The notes under the pieces were generated by a model. It made no database searches. It had not been told where the DNA came from and worked only from the letters and a program-made list of their open reading frames with translations. Made by a program: the position numbers and the translations under genes. Below are positions 1 to 7,946 of a DNA stretch of 64,000 bases, one piece after another. The first letter of the stretch is position 1, and every line of letters begins with the position of its first letter. Source of the stretch: Alteribacillus sp. YIM 98480 (GTDB taxonomy: Bacteria; Bacillota; Bacilli; Bacillales; Marinococcaceae); the NCBI RefSeq assembly GCF_009765375.1, contig NZ_VTOK01000009.1, positions 1 to 64,000 of the forward strand, read 5' to 3'.

Positions 1-523
1 CCTCATCTTCTGTTGCTTCTTCGTCTTCTTCTACTGCTTCTTCATCTTCTGTTGCTTCTTCGTCTTCAGCTGCTTCGTCTTCACCAATAGAAGCAAGTGT
101 ATCTTGTGCTTCTGTGACAATTGTCCTTACGTCTTCAATGATTTGTTCTGTTTCATCCACTTCTGGAAGATCTTCATCGATTTGGTTGTTCGTTAGTCCA
201 TCTAATTGGTTTTCTGCAGCATCTAAACGATTTGCTAAGGAATTTAATTTTCCTTCATATGAATTCAATTCCCCATTAGGTAACGTTTCTTGATCAGTTA
301 TGTCTGAGGTGATATCTTCTACTTCTGCTTTTACTGCATCAGCTTTATTCTCCACTTTGTCTAGCTTTGAAGCTTCAGCAGCATCTGCTTCTTGCTGGGC
401 TTGTACTCCATTTTTTGCTTCCAATTCTGATTCCGGTGTTTCAGCATCCGCTTGTCCTGCAGAAAAAGCTAGTCCTAGTGCTGCTAAACTTGGTGCTGTC
501 AATTTTACAATCTTTTTGTTCAT
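1..523 (-). CDS. Acidic exported protein, 3'-truncated by window edge
   Basis: The gene starts at the ATG at 523, behind an AAGGAGGAAGG-type ribosome binding site, and stays open for 174 codons to the window edge, so the C-terminus is missing. The N-terminus (MNKKIVKLTAPSLAALGLAF) is a signal peptide, with probable cleavage after AGQADA near residue 27. Residues about 30-125 are Glu/Asp/Ala-rich and look helical or coiled. From about residue 150 the sequence becomes a low-complexity acidic repeat of EDEEATEDEEAVEE type. I do not recognise a family. It resembles the other acidic surface proteins of the window but shows no SLH domain in the visible part. The acidic repeat is encoded by a GAA/GAC-rich tract, so copy number may vary between strains. 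Confidence 0.75.
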   Translation of the reverse strand, partial: MNKKIVKLTAPSLAALGLAFSAGQADAETPESELEAKNGVQAQQEADAAEASKLDKVENKADAVKAEVEDITSDITDQETLPNGELNSYEGKLNSLANRLDAAENQLDGLTNNQIDEDLPEVDETEQIIEDVRTIVTEAQDTLASIGEDEAAEDEEATEDEEAVEEDEEATEDE

Positions 524-1009
524 TTTACCTTCCTCCTTAGAAGATTGGGAGTTTTTATTGGTACGTTTCTTATTCTAAGGACCGCTTTCCAGCAAGAAAA
601 GGCAATTATGAATTCATAATCTTCTTTTAATACGGATGAAAATTTATCCATCAAACCCTTCTATTTTTATTACATACCATTAAAAAGTCTACAATTCTGC
701 CATAAAACAAATTCTAACCAAAAATTCTTTCATGAATGCAGCTATATATTTAACAACCATATTACAAAATATTATTCTTAAAATTTTTTACTACGAAATA
801 ATAAATATTAATAGTAAAATGACAGTAATAAAAACAGTATTAAATGCCTGATATACAAGTAATAATAAAACAATAAAAATTCAATCTCAAAATAGATCTT
901 TTATCATGATACTATCACAGCTTGATTTTAATATTTTAAAATAATAAAATGCCTCAACTTGTGAAGCGGAGTTAATATGATTTATACTTAAAATAGAAGG
1001 GGAAAAATA
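524..1009. other. AT-rich intergenic region, no feature recognised
   Basis: This is a very AT-rich gap between divergent genes. It must hold promoters for both neighbours, but I see no convincing -35/-10 pair, hairpin or small gene in it. Confidence 0.5.
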
Positions 1010-1495
1010 ATGCTGCGCTTTTTATTTCGATTAAACGTAGTCCCATCATTAGTTATTCTTTTCGTTCCAACAATTTTTCTTACAGCTTTCCTACTACTTA
1101 AACAACCATCTTCCATCAACACACGGCTAGTTGATTTTGCCTCGGCGTCGGGATATTACTTTTTGCTGGCATTTCTTCTCTATCCATTGCTGCTGGGCGT
1201 TAAACACTCACGCCGCAGAATGCTCGTCACATTCACACGGATTTATATCCGTTTCCATATTGCTACGGCTATTTTAGGGACAGTTTTACTTCTGCCGCAC
1301 GTCGTCGGCATGCCGTTTTATTACGCCGTCACGAACCCAAAAGCGTTATCGGGTCTGTTAGCTGTATGTTCTTTTTTAGCCGTTTGGGTTTCCGGATATT
1401 TACGAAAAAAACGATCATCAGGCAAGCGCCGGCGCTATCATCGGTACACTGCCTTCTTATTTATCGTTATTCTTTTCGTTCATCTGGTAGTATAA
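1010..1495 (+). CDS. Four-helix membrane protein, ferric-reductase-like heme b candidate
   Basis: This 161-residue protein has about four hydrophobic segments (roughly 8-30, 47-65, 84-103, 112-130) plus a fifth near the C-terminus (147-161). Four histidines sit as two pairs with identical spacing, H83/H97 and H144/H158. That 14-residue spacing on two helices is how bis-histidyl hemes are held in ferric-reductase-like and cytochrome b561-like membrane domains, so a heme b electron-transfer role is inferred. The protein is short for that family and has no flavin or NAD domain, so a partner would be needed. The start follows AGAAGGGG. It stands alone; the neighbours are unrelated. The family call rests on histidine geometry only. 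Confidence 0.6.
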   Translation: MLRFLFRLNVVPSLVILFVPTIFLTAFLLLKQPSSINTRLVDFASASGYYFLLAFLLYPLLLGVKHSRRRMLVTFTRIYIRFHIATAILGTVLLLPHVVGMPFYYAVTNPKALSGLLAVCSFLAVWVSGYLRKKRSSGKRRRYHRYTAFLFIVILFVHLVV

Positions 1496-1499
1496 CCGT

Positions 1500-1527
1500 T
1501 TGCGGCAGCGGAAAGTTCTGGTATAAT
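1500..1527 (+). promoter_or_regulatory. Candidate promoter of the antisense antitoxin RNA
   Basis: The -10 is TATAAT (1522-1527) and the weak -35 is TTGCGG (1500-1505), 16 bp apart. A transcript from here would run against the 3' end of the toxin mRNA and stop at the hairpin at 1630-1672. Confidence 0.45.
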
Positions 1528-1529
1528 AA

Positions 1530-1672
1530 AAAACAAATCCTCATATATTAAAAAAGACCGCAGGTGCGGCTAACACCTACGGTCCTGCAATAGCTAGGTT
1601 CCCTGCAAGGGGGATCGGCCGGAGAGAATAAATCACCCGCTCGAGCCGTCAACTCAAGGGTGATTTATTTTT
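1530..1672 (+). ncRNA. Putative antisense antitoxin RNA of a type I toxin-antitoxin locus
   Basis: Inferred from the promoter-like box at 1522-1527 and a + strand hairpin followed by T-rich sequence. The hairpin stem is AAATAAATCACCC / GGGTGATTTATTT, at about 1627-1669. The RNA would overlap the last codons and 3' UTR of the toxin gene on the other strand. This is the arrangement of txpA/RatA and bsrG/SR4 in Bacillus subtilis. Exact ends are not visible. Confidence 0.5.
1548..1584 (-). terminator. Terminator of the toxin mRNA
   Basis: An 11-bp stem (1556-1566 with 1574-1584) is followed on the minus strand by CTTTTTTAA. One position is a G-U pair only when read on the minus strand, which supports that direction. 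Confidence 0.75.
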
Positions 1673-1742
1673 GTGACAGCATCGCCACGATCAACATACC
1701 GAACGTGACCATCAGCATCAAAGCCTCGTACACCGTCATCAT
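1665..1742 (-). CDS. Holin-like type I toxin peptide, 25 aa
   Basis: The 25-residue peptide begins MMTVYEALMLMVTFG and ends LSQK, with one hydrophobic helix spanning nearly its whole length. This is the pattern of the putative holin-like toxins (TxpA/BsrG/BsrE class) that depolarise or damage the Bacillus membrane. A GAGGGGGTGG ribosome binding site lies about ten bases upstream. The first of two tandem ATGs is taken as the start; the second would shorten it by one residue. The mRNA would be about 260 nt, from the TATAAT at 1816-1821 to the terminator at 1548-1584. The 5' UTR can pair with the sequence just after the stop codon (see findings), which is known in this toxin class to hide the ribosome binding site. 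Confidence 0.85.
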   Translation of the reverse strand: MMTVYEALMLMVTFGMLIVAMLSQK

Positions 1743-1815
1743 TTAGGGCACCACCCCCTCTCTTCATGGGGATGACACCGAACCACCCTTGAGTTTACCA
1801 AACTATTACCTTACC

Positions 1816-1844
1816 ATTATATCACTTTACTGGATTTTTATAGA
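1816..1844 (-). promoter_or_regulatory. Toxin promoter
   Basis: A perfect TATAAT (complement of 1816-1821) lies upstream of the toxin leader. The -35 region (around 1839-1844, TCTATA) is weak. Confidence 0.5.
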
Positions 1845-1864
1845 TAGTACTTTCCGCATGGGAA

Positions 1865-2425
1865 TCAGCGAATGTCATTCACCTGCCTCACAAATTCCTT
1901 CATAATAGCTGGCAGGTCAGGCCACGCATGACCAGAAACAAGGTTGTCATCGACATAATCCATTTCATCAACGTATTCAGCACCAATGCTTTCCACTTCC
2001 GGCTTGCACGCCTGATAAGCAGTGAGTTTCCGGCCCTTCACTACGTCAGCAATCGGTGTGAGTACCAAGCTACCATGACACATCACCGCGATTGGCTTGT
2101 CTGTTTCAAAAAAATGAGCAACAATGCTAGGTAAGTGTTCATTCATACGAATATGTTCAGGAGCGCGTCCGCCGGGGATAATTAACCCATCATAGTCTTC
2201 CACATTTACTTCAGCAAACTCTAAATTGGCATCAATCATGTAGCCCCGTTTTTCTGTGTAGGTTTCCCAATCTTCGAAATCATGGATAACGGTATTTAAC
2301 TTTTTCTTATGTGGAGCCGCAATGTCTGCTTCATACCCTTCCTCTAAACAACGGAAATATGGATAATAGACCTCTAATGCTTCTACTGCGTCCCCAGTAA
2401 CGATTAAAACCTTTTTAGCAGCCAT
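1865..2425 (-). CDS. DJ-1/PfpI family protein
   Basis: This 186-residue single-domain protein has the PfpI/DJ-1 layout: a beta-start KKVLIVTGD, the segment GLIIPGGRAPE (80-90), and the nucleophile elbow AVMCHGS with C116 followed by H117. Members are glyoxalases, deglycases, chaperones or (in archaea) proteases, so the reaction cannot be fixed from sequence. It is cytoplasmic, with no signal peptide. The start has an AAGGAGG site close upstream. The gene appears monocistronic; the toxin promoter lies just beyond its 3' end. Confidence 0.85.
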   Translation of the reverse strand: MAAKKVLIVTGDAVEALEVYYPYFRCLEEGYEADIAAPHKKKLNTVIHDFEDWETYTEKRGYMIDANLEFAEVNVEDYDGLIIPGGRAPEHIRMNEHLPSIVAHFFETDKPIAVMCHGSLVLTPIADVVKGRKLTAYQACKPEVESIGAEYVDEMDYVDDNLVSGHAWPDLPAIMKEFVRQVNDIR

Positions 2426-2551
2426 AAATAATATCCTCCTTTTTTAAAAGTGCATTCAATGGTTTCTCTTAGTACTATAAAAATTCCTTTGCTTATATTA
2501 TTAAAATTATGTAAATGTTCTTCCACCTACTTTTCTGGATTCATTCTCATA

Positions 2552-2896
2552 TAAGAAAAGCGCAAGCGCCTTAAAAGAAGGAAGTTCGGCTACGAGCGTC
2601 ACGTCCTGTGACAACGCCGAACTGACTCCCATCCTGGGAGCCCGCGACAGGTTCTGGAGCTTTCGCGCAGGGTCGCCTGCGGCCCGGAGTCGAAAGGGAA
2701 GACATAAGACGTTCAGCTCATTTTAAATGAACTTTTACTAAGATCGCACACGTCGACGCATAGGATGTGCTCATGTCGCCAATGCCACAGGTCGTGGCGG
2801 TTTTAGCAAAAGTTCCTTCTTTATCGCGTGCGCCTGAGCGGCTGGGCGTTGAAGCTAGACATCAAAAACGCCAACTATTCATAATTTCTTACCTTT
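2552..2896. repeat. Interspersed repeat element, long copy A
   Basis: About 345 bp. One end reads AGAAAAGCGCAAGCGCC and the other carries GAAGCTAGACATCAAAAACG followed by CCAACTATTCATAATTTC. The same ends recur at 9007, 19052 and 62788. The interior holds several inverted repeats. It directly abuts the terminator at 2897-2940. No protein is encoded. Confidence 0.8.
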
Positions 2897-2940
2897 CAAA
2901 AAAACCCGAATTTCTAACAAAAAGTCAGAAATCCAGGTTT
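2897..2940 (-). terminator. Terminator of the tct operon
   Basis: A 15-bp stem (2903-2917 with 2925-2939, counting G-U pairs) is followed on the minus strand by a T run. Confidence 0.75.
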
Positions 2941-2948
2941 TCATTCCA

Positions 2949-3428
2949 TTAAAATAAAGTAAGAACGATTGGAATAACATTCACAATAAAAATAATTCGA
3001 AACAAGTGAAACGTAGCTACTGTTGGAATATTGGCACCATACTTTTCCGAAATAATGGCCATCTCGCTCATCCCTGCCGGTGCCGAGCTGCATAATGCCG
3101 TTACAGCATCTATTTTCAACCATTTGTTTAACAAAAAAGCATTTAAAAGAGTAAAAACAAGCTGAAGTAACGGAATAATAATAATAGGAATCAATAAGAA
3201 AACAAACTGCTGTATCGTTTCATACGTAAAGGATAATCCAATGCTGCCGCCAATAATTGCCTGAATCAAACGTTTGGAGTGCAGGGGAATAGGAGGGAGC
3301 AGTTTTGTTAAAAGTTGAAAAAGCCCAACGGATAATAAAGAACCTAATAACGGACCAATTGGATGACCAGTAAATAATCCTACTAAACCACCTGTTGCAG
3401 CTATCACAACTAATAGAACATACCTCAT
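2949..3428 (-). CDS. AbrB-family membrane protein, C-terminal half unit
   Basis: 159 residues, starting at the ATG that overlaps the stop of the upstream gene (ATGA). A longer in-frame start exists but lies inside the previous gene. It has five or so hydrophobic segments and a repeat signature, GG...TGHPIGPLLGS, near residues 11-26. This matches one copy of the duplicated membrane domain of the AbrB/COG3180 family (unrelated to the AbrB transition-state regulator). Family proteins of about 350 residues normally carry two copies. Here the copies are separate, translationally coupled proteins that presumably pair. A transport role is likely given the tct operon; the substrate is unknown. It is the last gene of the operon. 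Confidence 0.75.
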   Translation of the reverse strand: MRYVLLVVIAATGGLVGLFTGHPIGPLLGSLLSVGLFQLLTKLLPPIPLHSKRLIQAIIGGSIGLSFTYETIQQFVFLLIPIIIIPLLQLVFTLLNAFLLNKWLKIDAVTALCSSAPAGMSEMAIISEKYGANIPTVATFHLFRIIFIVNVIPIVLTLF

Positions 3429-3949
3429 GCTTTGTCTTTTTCTCCTTGTTTTATTTTTAAAATGATCCATTTAATGAGCAGAGGGAAAATGGCCATAATG
3501 ATGATGACACGGAATAAGTGAACAAGAACGACAGTTGGTGAGTCAAGTTGTAAGGCATCTGCCATTGTGGCCATTTCTACTATGGCTCCAGGGGCAGAAG
3601 AAAGAATAGATAATTTCAAATCCATCGAAAACCCAAAACTAATAATGATGCCAATCGTTATAACCATAAAGAAAATGCCGATAAGATTCACCATCAAACC
3701 GGCACTAATTTTCTTAATAATCCCTTTATCGAGGGAAATGAAGGATACACCGAGCATAATACCAATCGATACTTGAACCACAAAAGACAGCCAGTCAGTA
3801 TCAGAAAATGTGACGACCCCAATGATTTTAAAAAGACCAACACACAACATGGCACCTATTACAGAACCGATTGGAATCCTCATCAATCTCCCCAGATATC
3901 CTCCAAGTAACGCCACGATTACGAAAAGGAAAGCTTCATATATACTCAT
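3425..3949 (-). CDS. AbrB-family membrane protein, N-terminal half unit
   Basis: 174 residues, very hydrophobic, beginning MSIYEAFLFVIVALLGGYLG with the signature GR...RIPIGSVIGAM. It is homologous in layout to the next gene and corresponds to the first of the two AbrB-type repeats. Its ATG overlaps the stop of the lyase gene (ATGA) and its own stop overlaps the start of the second half, so all three are coupled. Both halves keep a full membrane core, which argues for two working subunits rather than a recent frameshift. Function in this context (organic-acid export or uptake accessory) is inferred. Confidence 0.75.
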   Translation of the reverse strand: MSIYEAFLFVIVALLGGYLGRLMRIPIGSVIGAMLCVGLFKIIGVVTFSDTDWLSFVVQVSIGIMLGVSFISLDKGIIKKISAGLMVNLIGIFFMVITIGIIISFGFSMDLKLSILSSAPGAIVEMATMADALQLDSPTVVLVHLFRVIIIMAIFPLLIKWIILKIKQGEKDKA

Positions 3950-4824
3950 TTATCTAGCTTTAGATACTTTTCTTCCATTTCTTTAATTTTACTCAAATGA
4001 GTAAGTCTATTTCGTTCTTTCATCGAAATGATATCCTCCAACATATGCTGGGTTGTATCTTGCTCTTTTAAAGATACCAGTGCATCTTGCATCGCTTTTA
4101 CTGCGCGGCGCTGGAGAAAGTTAGCATACAACACTATACGATAACCTAAGTGCTCTAGTTCACTGTTCGTTTTTAAAGGAGTCATTCCATGTTCCACCAT
4201 ATTAGCCACTTGTGGAGTGTGAGACAATGATTTTGTAATTTTTTCCATTTCTTCGACTGTTTGAGGAGCTTCCACAAAAGTGATATCTGCTCCAGCTTCA
4301 ATATACTGTTCCGCCCTTTCAATAGCTGCATCAATTCCATCGATGGCCCGGGCGTCTGTTCTTGCTATAATTTTAAAATGGTGGTCTTTTCGTGTGTCAA
4401 CTGCAGCTTGAATCTTATTAACCATTTCCTCAGCAGGTACGATTTGTTTCCCTGTAAAATGTCCACATTTTTTCGGCGTGCTTTGATCCTCTAATTGGAT
4501 AGCAGAAACACCTGCCTTTTCAAACTCTTTGACTGTTCGTACAAGGTTGATTGCATTTCCAAAACCTGTGTCTCCATCAGCAATGACTGGAATTTCGACT
4601 GCATCACAAATATATTTCACTTGGTCTAGTACTTCTTTAAAAGAAATCAAACCTACATCCGCTACTCCAAGAACATTGTTAGAAAGCCCTGCGCCGGTGA
4701 CATAAACCGCTGGAAATCCTGCTTCTTCGATCAGATGAGCCGTTAGTGCATTAGCTGCCCCAGGAGCCACAAGAATTTCATTGGAGTTTGTCAGTAGATT
4801 ATGGAATTTTTCGTTTCTGTTCAT
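3946..4824 (-). CDS. Isocitrate lyase/PEP mutase superfamily enzyme (methylisocitrate-lyase-like)
   Basis: 292 residues with a TIM-barrel pattern. Key motifs are DGDTGFGN (83-90), which holds Mg2+ in this family, and KKCGHF (118-123), where C120 is the catalytic cysteine of lyases that cleave 2-methylisocitrate, 2,3-dimethylmalate or related C-C bonds. Oxaloacetate decarboxylases of this fold usually differ at that loop, so a lyase is favoured. Encoded with a carboxylate transporter, it probably processes the imported acid. No other methylcitrate-cycle genes (prpC, prpD) are nearby, so the prpB name is not assigned. The ribosome binding site AAAGGA is somewhat far (about 13 bases). Confidence 0.8.
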   Translation of the reverse strand: MNRNEKFHNLLTNSNEILVAPGAANALTAHLIEEAGFPAVYVTGAGLSNNVLGVADVGLISFKEVLDQVKYICDAVEIPVIADGDTGFGNAINLVRTVKEFEKAGVSAIQLEDQSTPKKCGHFTGKQIVPAEEMVNKIQAAVDTRKDHHFKIIARTDARAIDGIDAAIERAEQYIEAGADITFVEAPQTVEEMEKITKSLSHTPQVANMVEHGMTPLKTNSELEHLGYRIVLYANFLQRRAVKAMQDALVSLKEQDTTQHMLEDIISMKERNRLTHLSKIKEMEEKYLKLDK

Positions 4825-4833
4825 TGTTACATC

Positions 4834-6327
4834 TTATCCTTTCTTTTGTTTCTTTTTTTCCATTAAAAATGGAGTGATCCCGCCAAGTATAGTAAGAGCT
4901 ATCAATATGAGAGTGATGGGGCGTTGAAAGAACATGGCAAACGTTTCTTCCCCGTATAACTGATGACTTCTTAACAGCTCTGTATCGGCCAATGGACCTA
5001 AAATTAAACCTAAAACCACGGCAATTGTAGGGTATGCATTCTTTCTTAGATACCATCCAAGCAAACCAAAGAGGAAAACAAGCATCGCATCAAACATTAA
5101 GTTTCGAACGGCAAAGGAACCTATAAGTGCAAAAACAATAATAGTCGGGATAAGCACTCTAGTAGGAACTTGTACGATTCTACCTGCAATAATTGCAAAT
5201 GCTCCTCCAATCACTACAAGTAGTATTTCTTGTATGAGTTCTGAGAAAATGACGCCATAAAGAACGTCACTATGATCAATAAATAAACGCGGGCCAGGTG
5301 TCCATCCCTGCATTATGATTGCTCCAAGTAACATTGCCGCCGAAGCACTTCCCGGAATACCAAGTACAAGCATAGTAGCAAGGGCCCCGCCTTCGGAAGA
5401 GTTATTCGCAGCCTCTCCAGCAACAACCCCTTCTTCGTTTCCTTTACCAAAGGAGGAAGGATCCTTTGAAGCACGTTTCGCTTCATTATAACTAACTAAA
5501 CTGGCGATGGTAGATCCTGCAGCTGGCAAAGCCCCAATAAAGACCCCTATCGTACTTGAGCGCAAAATGTTGCCTGGATACTTAAAAGCCCTTTTTACCC
5601 CATCCATTACTTCTAAAGAATTCCTTCTGTTGATTTGCTGCTTTGCTACGTAACCTTTATCCACAAGGAAAAATAATTCAGAAACAGCAAATAAACCAAT
5701 TAAAGCTGGAATAATAGGAATACCATCTAATAATTCGGATGAACCAAATGTTCCTCTAATAGCTCCACTGCTGGTCATCCCTATCGTTCCTAATAATATG
5801 CCCAAGAGTCCTGCGTATAATGTTTTTACAAAACTATCACCCTTCAAAGCAGCAATAATGGTCAAACCAAATACCGCAACCATAAACATTTCCGTAGGAC
5901 CAAAACGCAAAGCAAAACCAGCAAGAGGCTGGATAATAACAAGTAACACTGAAATACCAATAAATCCTCCAATAGAGGAAGCCCCTACTGCTACACCAAG
6001 AGCCCTGCCTGCAAATCCTTTTTTAGTCATAGGATACCCATCGAGTGATGTAGCAACAGCAGCAGGTGAACCAGGTGTGTTTAACAGAATAGCAGTAATC
6101 GCCCCTCCATATAAACCACCGGTATAAATAGATAATAAAAATACGAGCGAAGGTAGCGGGTCCATACCAAAAGTAAGCGGAAGCATGATAGCTATCCCTA
6201 GAGAACCTGTAAAACCAGGAATTGCTGCTAAAATAACTCCCAGGGTGAGCCCCACTATCATCAAGAAAAAGTTTTCAAAACTAATTAACATGGATATACC
6301 TTCACTAAGTGATTGTAAATCTATCAC
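4834..6327 (-). CDS. TctA family tripartite tricarboxylate transporter, large membrane subunit
   Basis: 497 residues, about 11-12 membrane segments, starting at GTG behind AGAGGGTG. The family signatures are present: an IPGFTGS-type loop near residue 36 and the stretch around YGGAITAILLNTPGSPAA (74-91) followed by ATSLDGYPM. With TctB and TctC it forms a secondary, binding-protein-dependent importer of carboxylates. The operon order tctC-tctB-tctA is standard. The substrate is not determinable, but the adjacent lyase suggests a branched or methylated di/tricarboxylate. Confidence 0.9.
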   Translation of the reverse strand: MIDLQSLSEGISMLISFENFFLMIVGLTLGVILAAIPGFTGSLGIAIMLPLTFGMDPLPSLVFLLSIYTGGLYGGAITAILLNTPGSPAAVATSLDGYPMTKKGFAGRALGVAVGASSIGGFIGISVLLVIIQPLAGFALRFGPTEMFMVAVFGLTIIAALKGDSFVKTLYAGLLGILLGTIGMTSSGAIRGTFGSSELLDGIPIIPALIGLFAVSELFFLVDKGYVAKQQINRRNSLEVMDGVKRAFKYPGNILRSSTIGVFIGALPAAGSTIASLVSYNEAKRASKDPSSFGKGNEEGVVAGEAANNSSEGGALATMLVLGIPGSASAAMLLGAIIMQGWTPGPRLFIDHSDVLYGVIFSELIQEILLVVIGGAFAIIAGRIVQVPTRVLIPTIIVFALIGSFAVRNLMFDAMLVFLFGLLGWYLRKNAYPTIAVVLGLILGPLADTELLRSHQLYGEETFAMFFQRPITLILIALTILGGITPFLMEKKKQKKG

Positions 6328-6342
6328 AATTTCACCCTCTTT

Positions 6343-6837
6343 CTATAGCAGAATTCCTGTTGGTAACGGAATTTCTAACCAAATTACAAACAAAACGTAC
6401 AAAGCCCCAGTAACGATGATTGGTAAAAACACAAGCAATTTCCAATCTTTTGTACCGAGAAGCCACATCAAAGTAGGCAAAAAGATAATCGTAATCAGCA
6501 CAAAACCAATATGCTCAATAAGAAACAAATATAGGAAAATGCTTACCATGAACGATAATGCTTTTTTTGATAAAGGGGCATCCACTTCATAGCTTTCTGT
6601 TTCCTCTTCTTCCTTTTCTTTTTTATCAGGCTTTGCTGCTTTCCAATTTTTCCATTCTTGAAAAAGAATAATAGGAAAGAAAGCCGCCATCACCCAATAA
6701 ATAGGAGTGATAAGCATCCGGTCTCTTGGGTCATCCAACCCTTGAACTTCCAAAAAATAAATGGTAATAAAAATAAATATTAAGGCAGGTAAAAACAAAC
6801 GGTGAAAAAGTTGCATTTTTGTTTTATTATTTTCCAT
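6343..6837 (-). CDS. TctB family small membrane subunit
   Basis: 164 residues from the ATG at 6837, which sits about eight bases from GAGG (GTG and ATG codons just upstream are alternatives). Four hydrophobic segments, two on each side of a charged cytoplasmic loop rich in Lys/Glu (about residues 60-80). Length, topology and position between tctC and tctA identify it as the small subunit; sequence motifs in TctB are weak. Confidence 0.8.
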   Translation of the reverse strand: MENNKTKMQLFHRLFLPALIFIFITIYFLEVQGLDDPRDRMLITPIYWVMAAFFPIILFQEWKNWKAAKPDKKEKEEEETESYEVDAPLSKKALSFMVSIFLYLFLIEHIGFVLITIIFLPTLMWLLGTKDWKLLVFLPIIVTGALYVLFVIWLEIPLPTGILL

Positions 6838-6899
6838 CATTCTCACCTCGAAAAGGTAAACAGAAGGAGAATATTTCTTCTCCTTCTGTTTTAATAAAT

Positions 6900-7946
6900 T
6901 TATTCCTTATCTCCAAGATCATCTTGGTATTCAAGCATTAGATCATGCAGCTCTAAATTCATTTCATCACTTTCTTCTGGCCCTCTAAAGTCACTGACTA
7001 CATCTGCACCATTCTCTTCAAGATATTGCTGATATTCCTCACTTTCGAACATTTTTTCATAAGCTTCCACAAAATACTCGAATAGTTCTGGGTTCTCTTC
7101 TTTAAAGGAGGAATGAGCAGCAATAAATCTGGCTGAACCAACATAAGGGATCTCTGCGTCATATTCTTCTAAGACATCATTGATTGGTTCGGCATCTGGC
7201 CAGAGTTCTTCCATATTATCATCGGCTATAGCTAAAACCCTTACATTATCTTCAATAGCGGTATCTCCATTTGCATTACCAATCATAAAATCAACATGTT
7301 CACCAAGAAGTGCGTTTCTCATCTCTCCTCCCCCGTCATAAAAAACTGGGTTAAGTTCAATATCGAGGGTATCTTCAAGCAATGCACCCGTTAAATGAAG
7401 CGGTCCTCCATAAATAGTAGAGTAGCTTATTTCACCTGGATTATTTTCTATATCTTCTAAAAGATCATCGAACGTTTCATACGGCGAATTTTCATGAACT
7501 GTGATTGTAATTGGATCAAATTGTTCGAAGTTCACCATAGAAAATTCATCAATATCAAAATCGGCTTCTTGCAACACAATGTTTGCACTTAGATATAATT
7601 GCGTCCCTGCAAAAAATACTGAGCCGTCATCCGGTTGGTTTATGAAGTGGGAGGCTCCGATTTGCGCAGAAGCTCCGGGACGATTATCAATGTTAACGGT
7701 CACATCTAGTTCCTCTTCTAAGTGATTAGCAACACCGCGCGCCATTCCATCGACACTTCCACCAGCATCAAATGGTACAACAAAGGTAATAGTGTCATGA
7801 GGCCATTCTTCTATAGCTTGCTCGTCGCTTTCACCTTCTGAGCCATTACTTGTATCATCTGATGGCTCCTCATCAGTTCCACAAGCAGCCATCATTAATA
7901 GTGAAGAAAAACCTAGCATATATAGAGCGTGCTTAAATTTTTTCAT
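6900..7946 (-). CDS. TctC family solute-binding lipoprotein
   Basis: 348 residues. The start is taken at the ATG at 7946 (ten bases from AAGGG); an ATG three codons earlier touches the Shine-Dalgarno. The signal peptide ends in a lipobox MMAAC, so the mature protein is anchored outside the membrane. An acidic Ser/Glu linker follows, then the Bug/TctC fold with VPFDAGGSVDGMAR, the ligand-binding loop of the family. It captures the carboxylate for TctAB. It overlaps the end of the regulator gene by 14 bases, so regulator and transporter are co-transcribed. The mature protein is strongly acidic, as expected for a salt-adapted secretome. Confidence 0.88.
   Translation of the reverse strand: MKKFKHALYMLGFSSLLMMAACGTDEEPSDDTSNGSEGESDEQAIEEWPHDTITFVVPFDAGGSVDGMARGVANHLEEELDVTVNIDNRPGASAQIGASHFINQPDDGSVFFAGTQLYLSANIVLQEADFDIDEFSMVNFEQFDPITITVHENSPYETFDDLLEDIENNPGEISYSTIYGGPLHLTGALLEDTLDIELNPVFYDGGGEMRNALLGEHVDFMIGNANGDTAIEDNVRVLAIADDNMEELWPDAEPINDVLEEYDAEIPYVGSARFIAAHSSFKEENPELFEYFVEAYEKMFESEEYQQYLEENGADVVSDFRGPEESDEMNLELHDLMLEYQDDLGDKE

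Noticed and set aside
2767-2952. 61-codon + strand frame
   Set aside because: It lies inside the interspersed repeat and terminator; no ribosome site and no conservation of frame between repeat copies.
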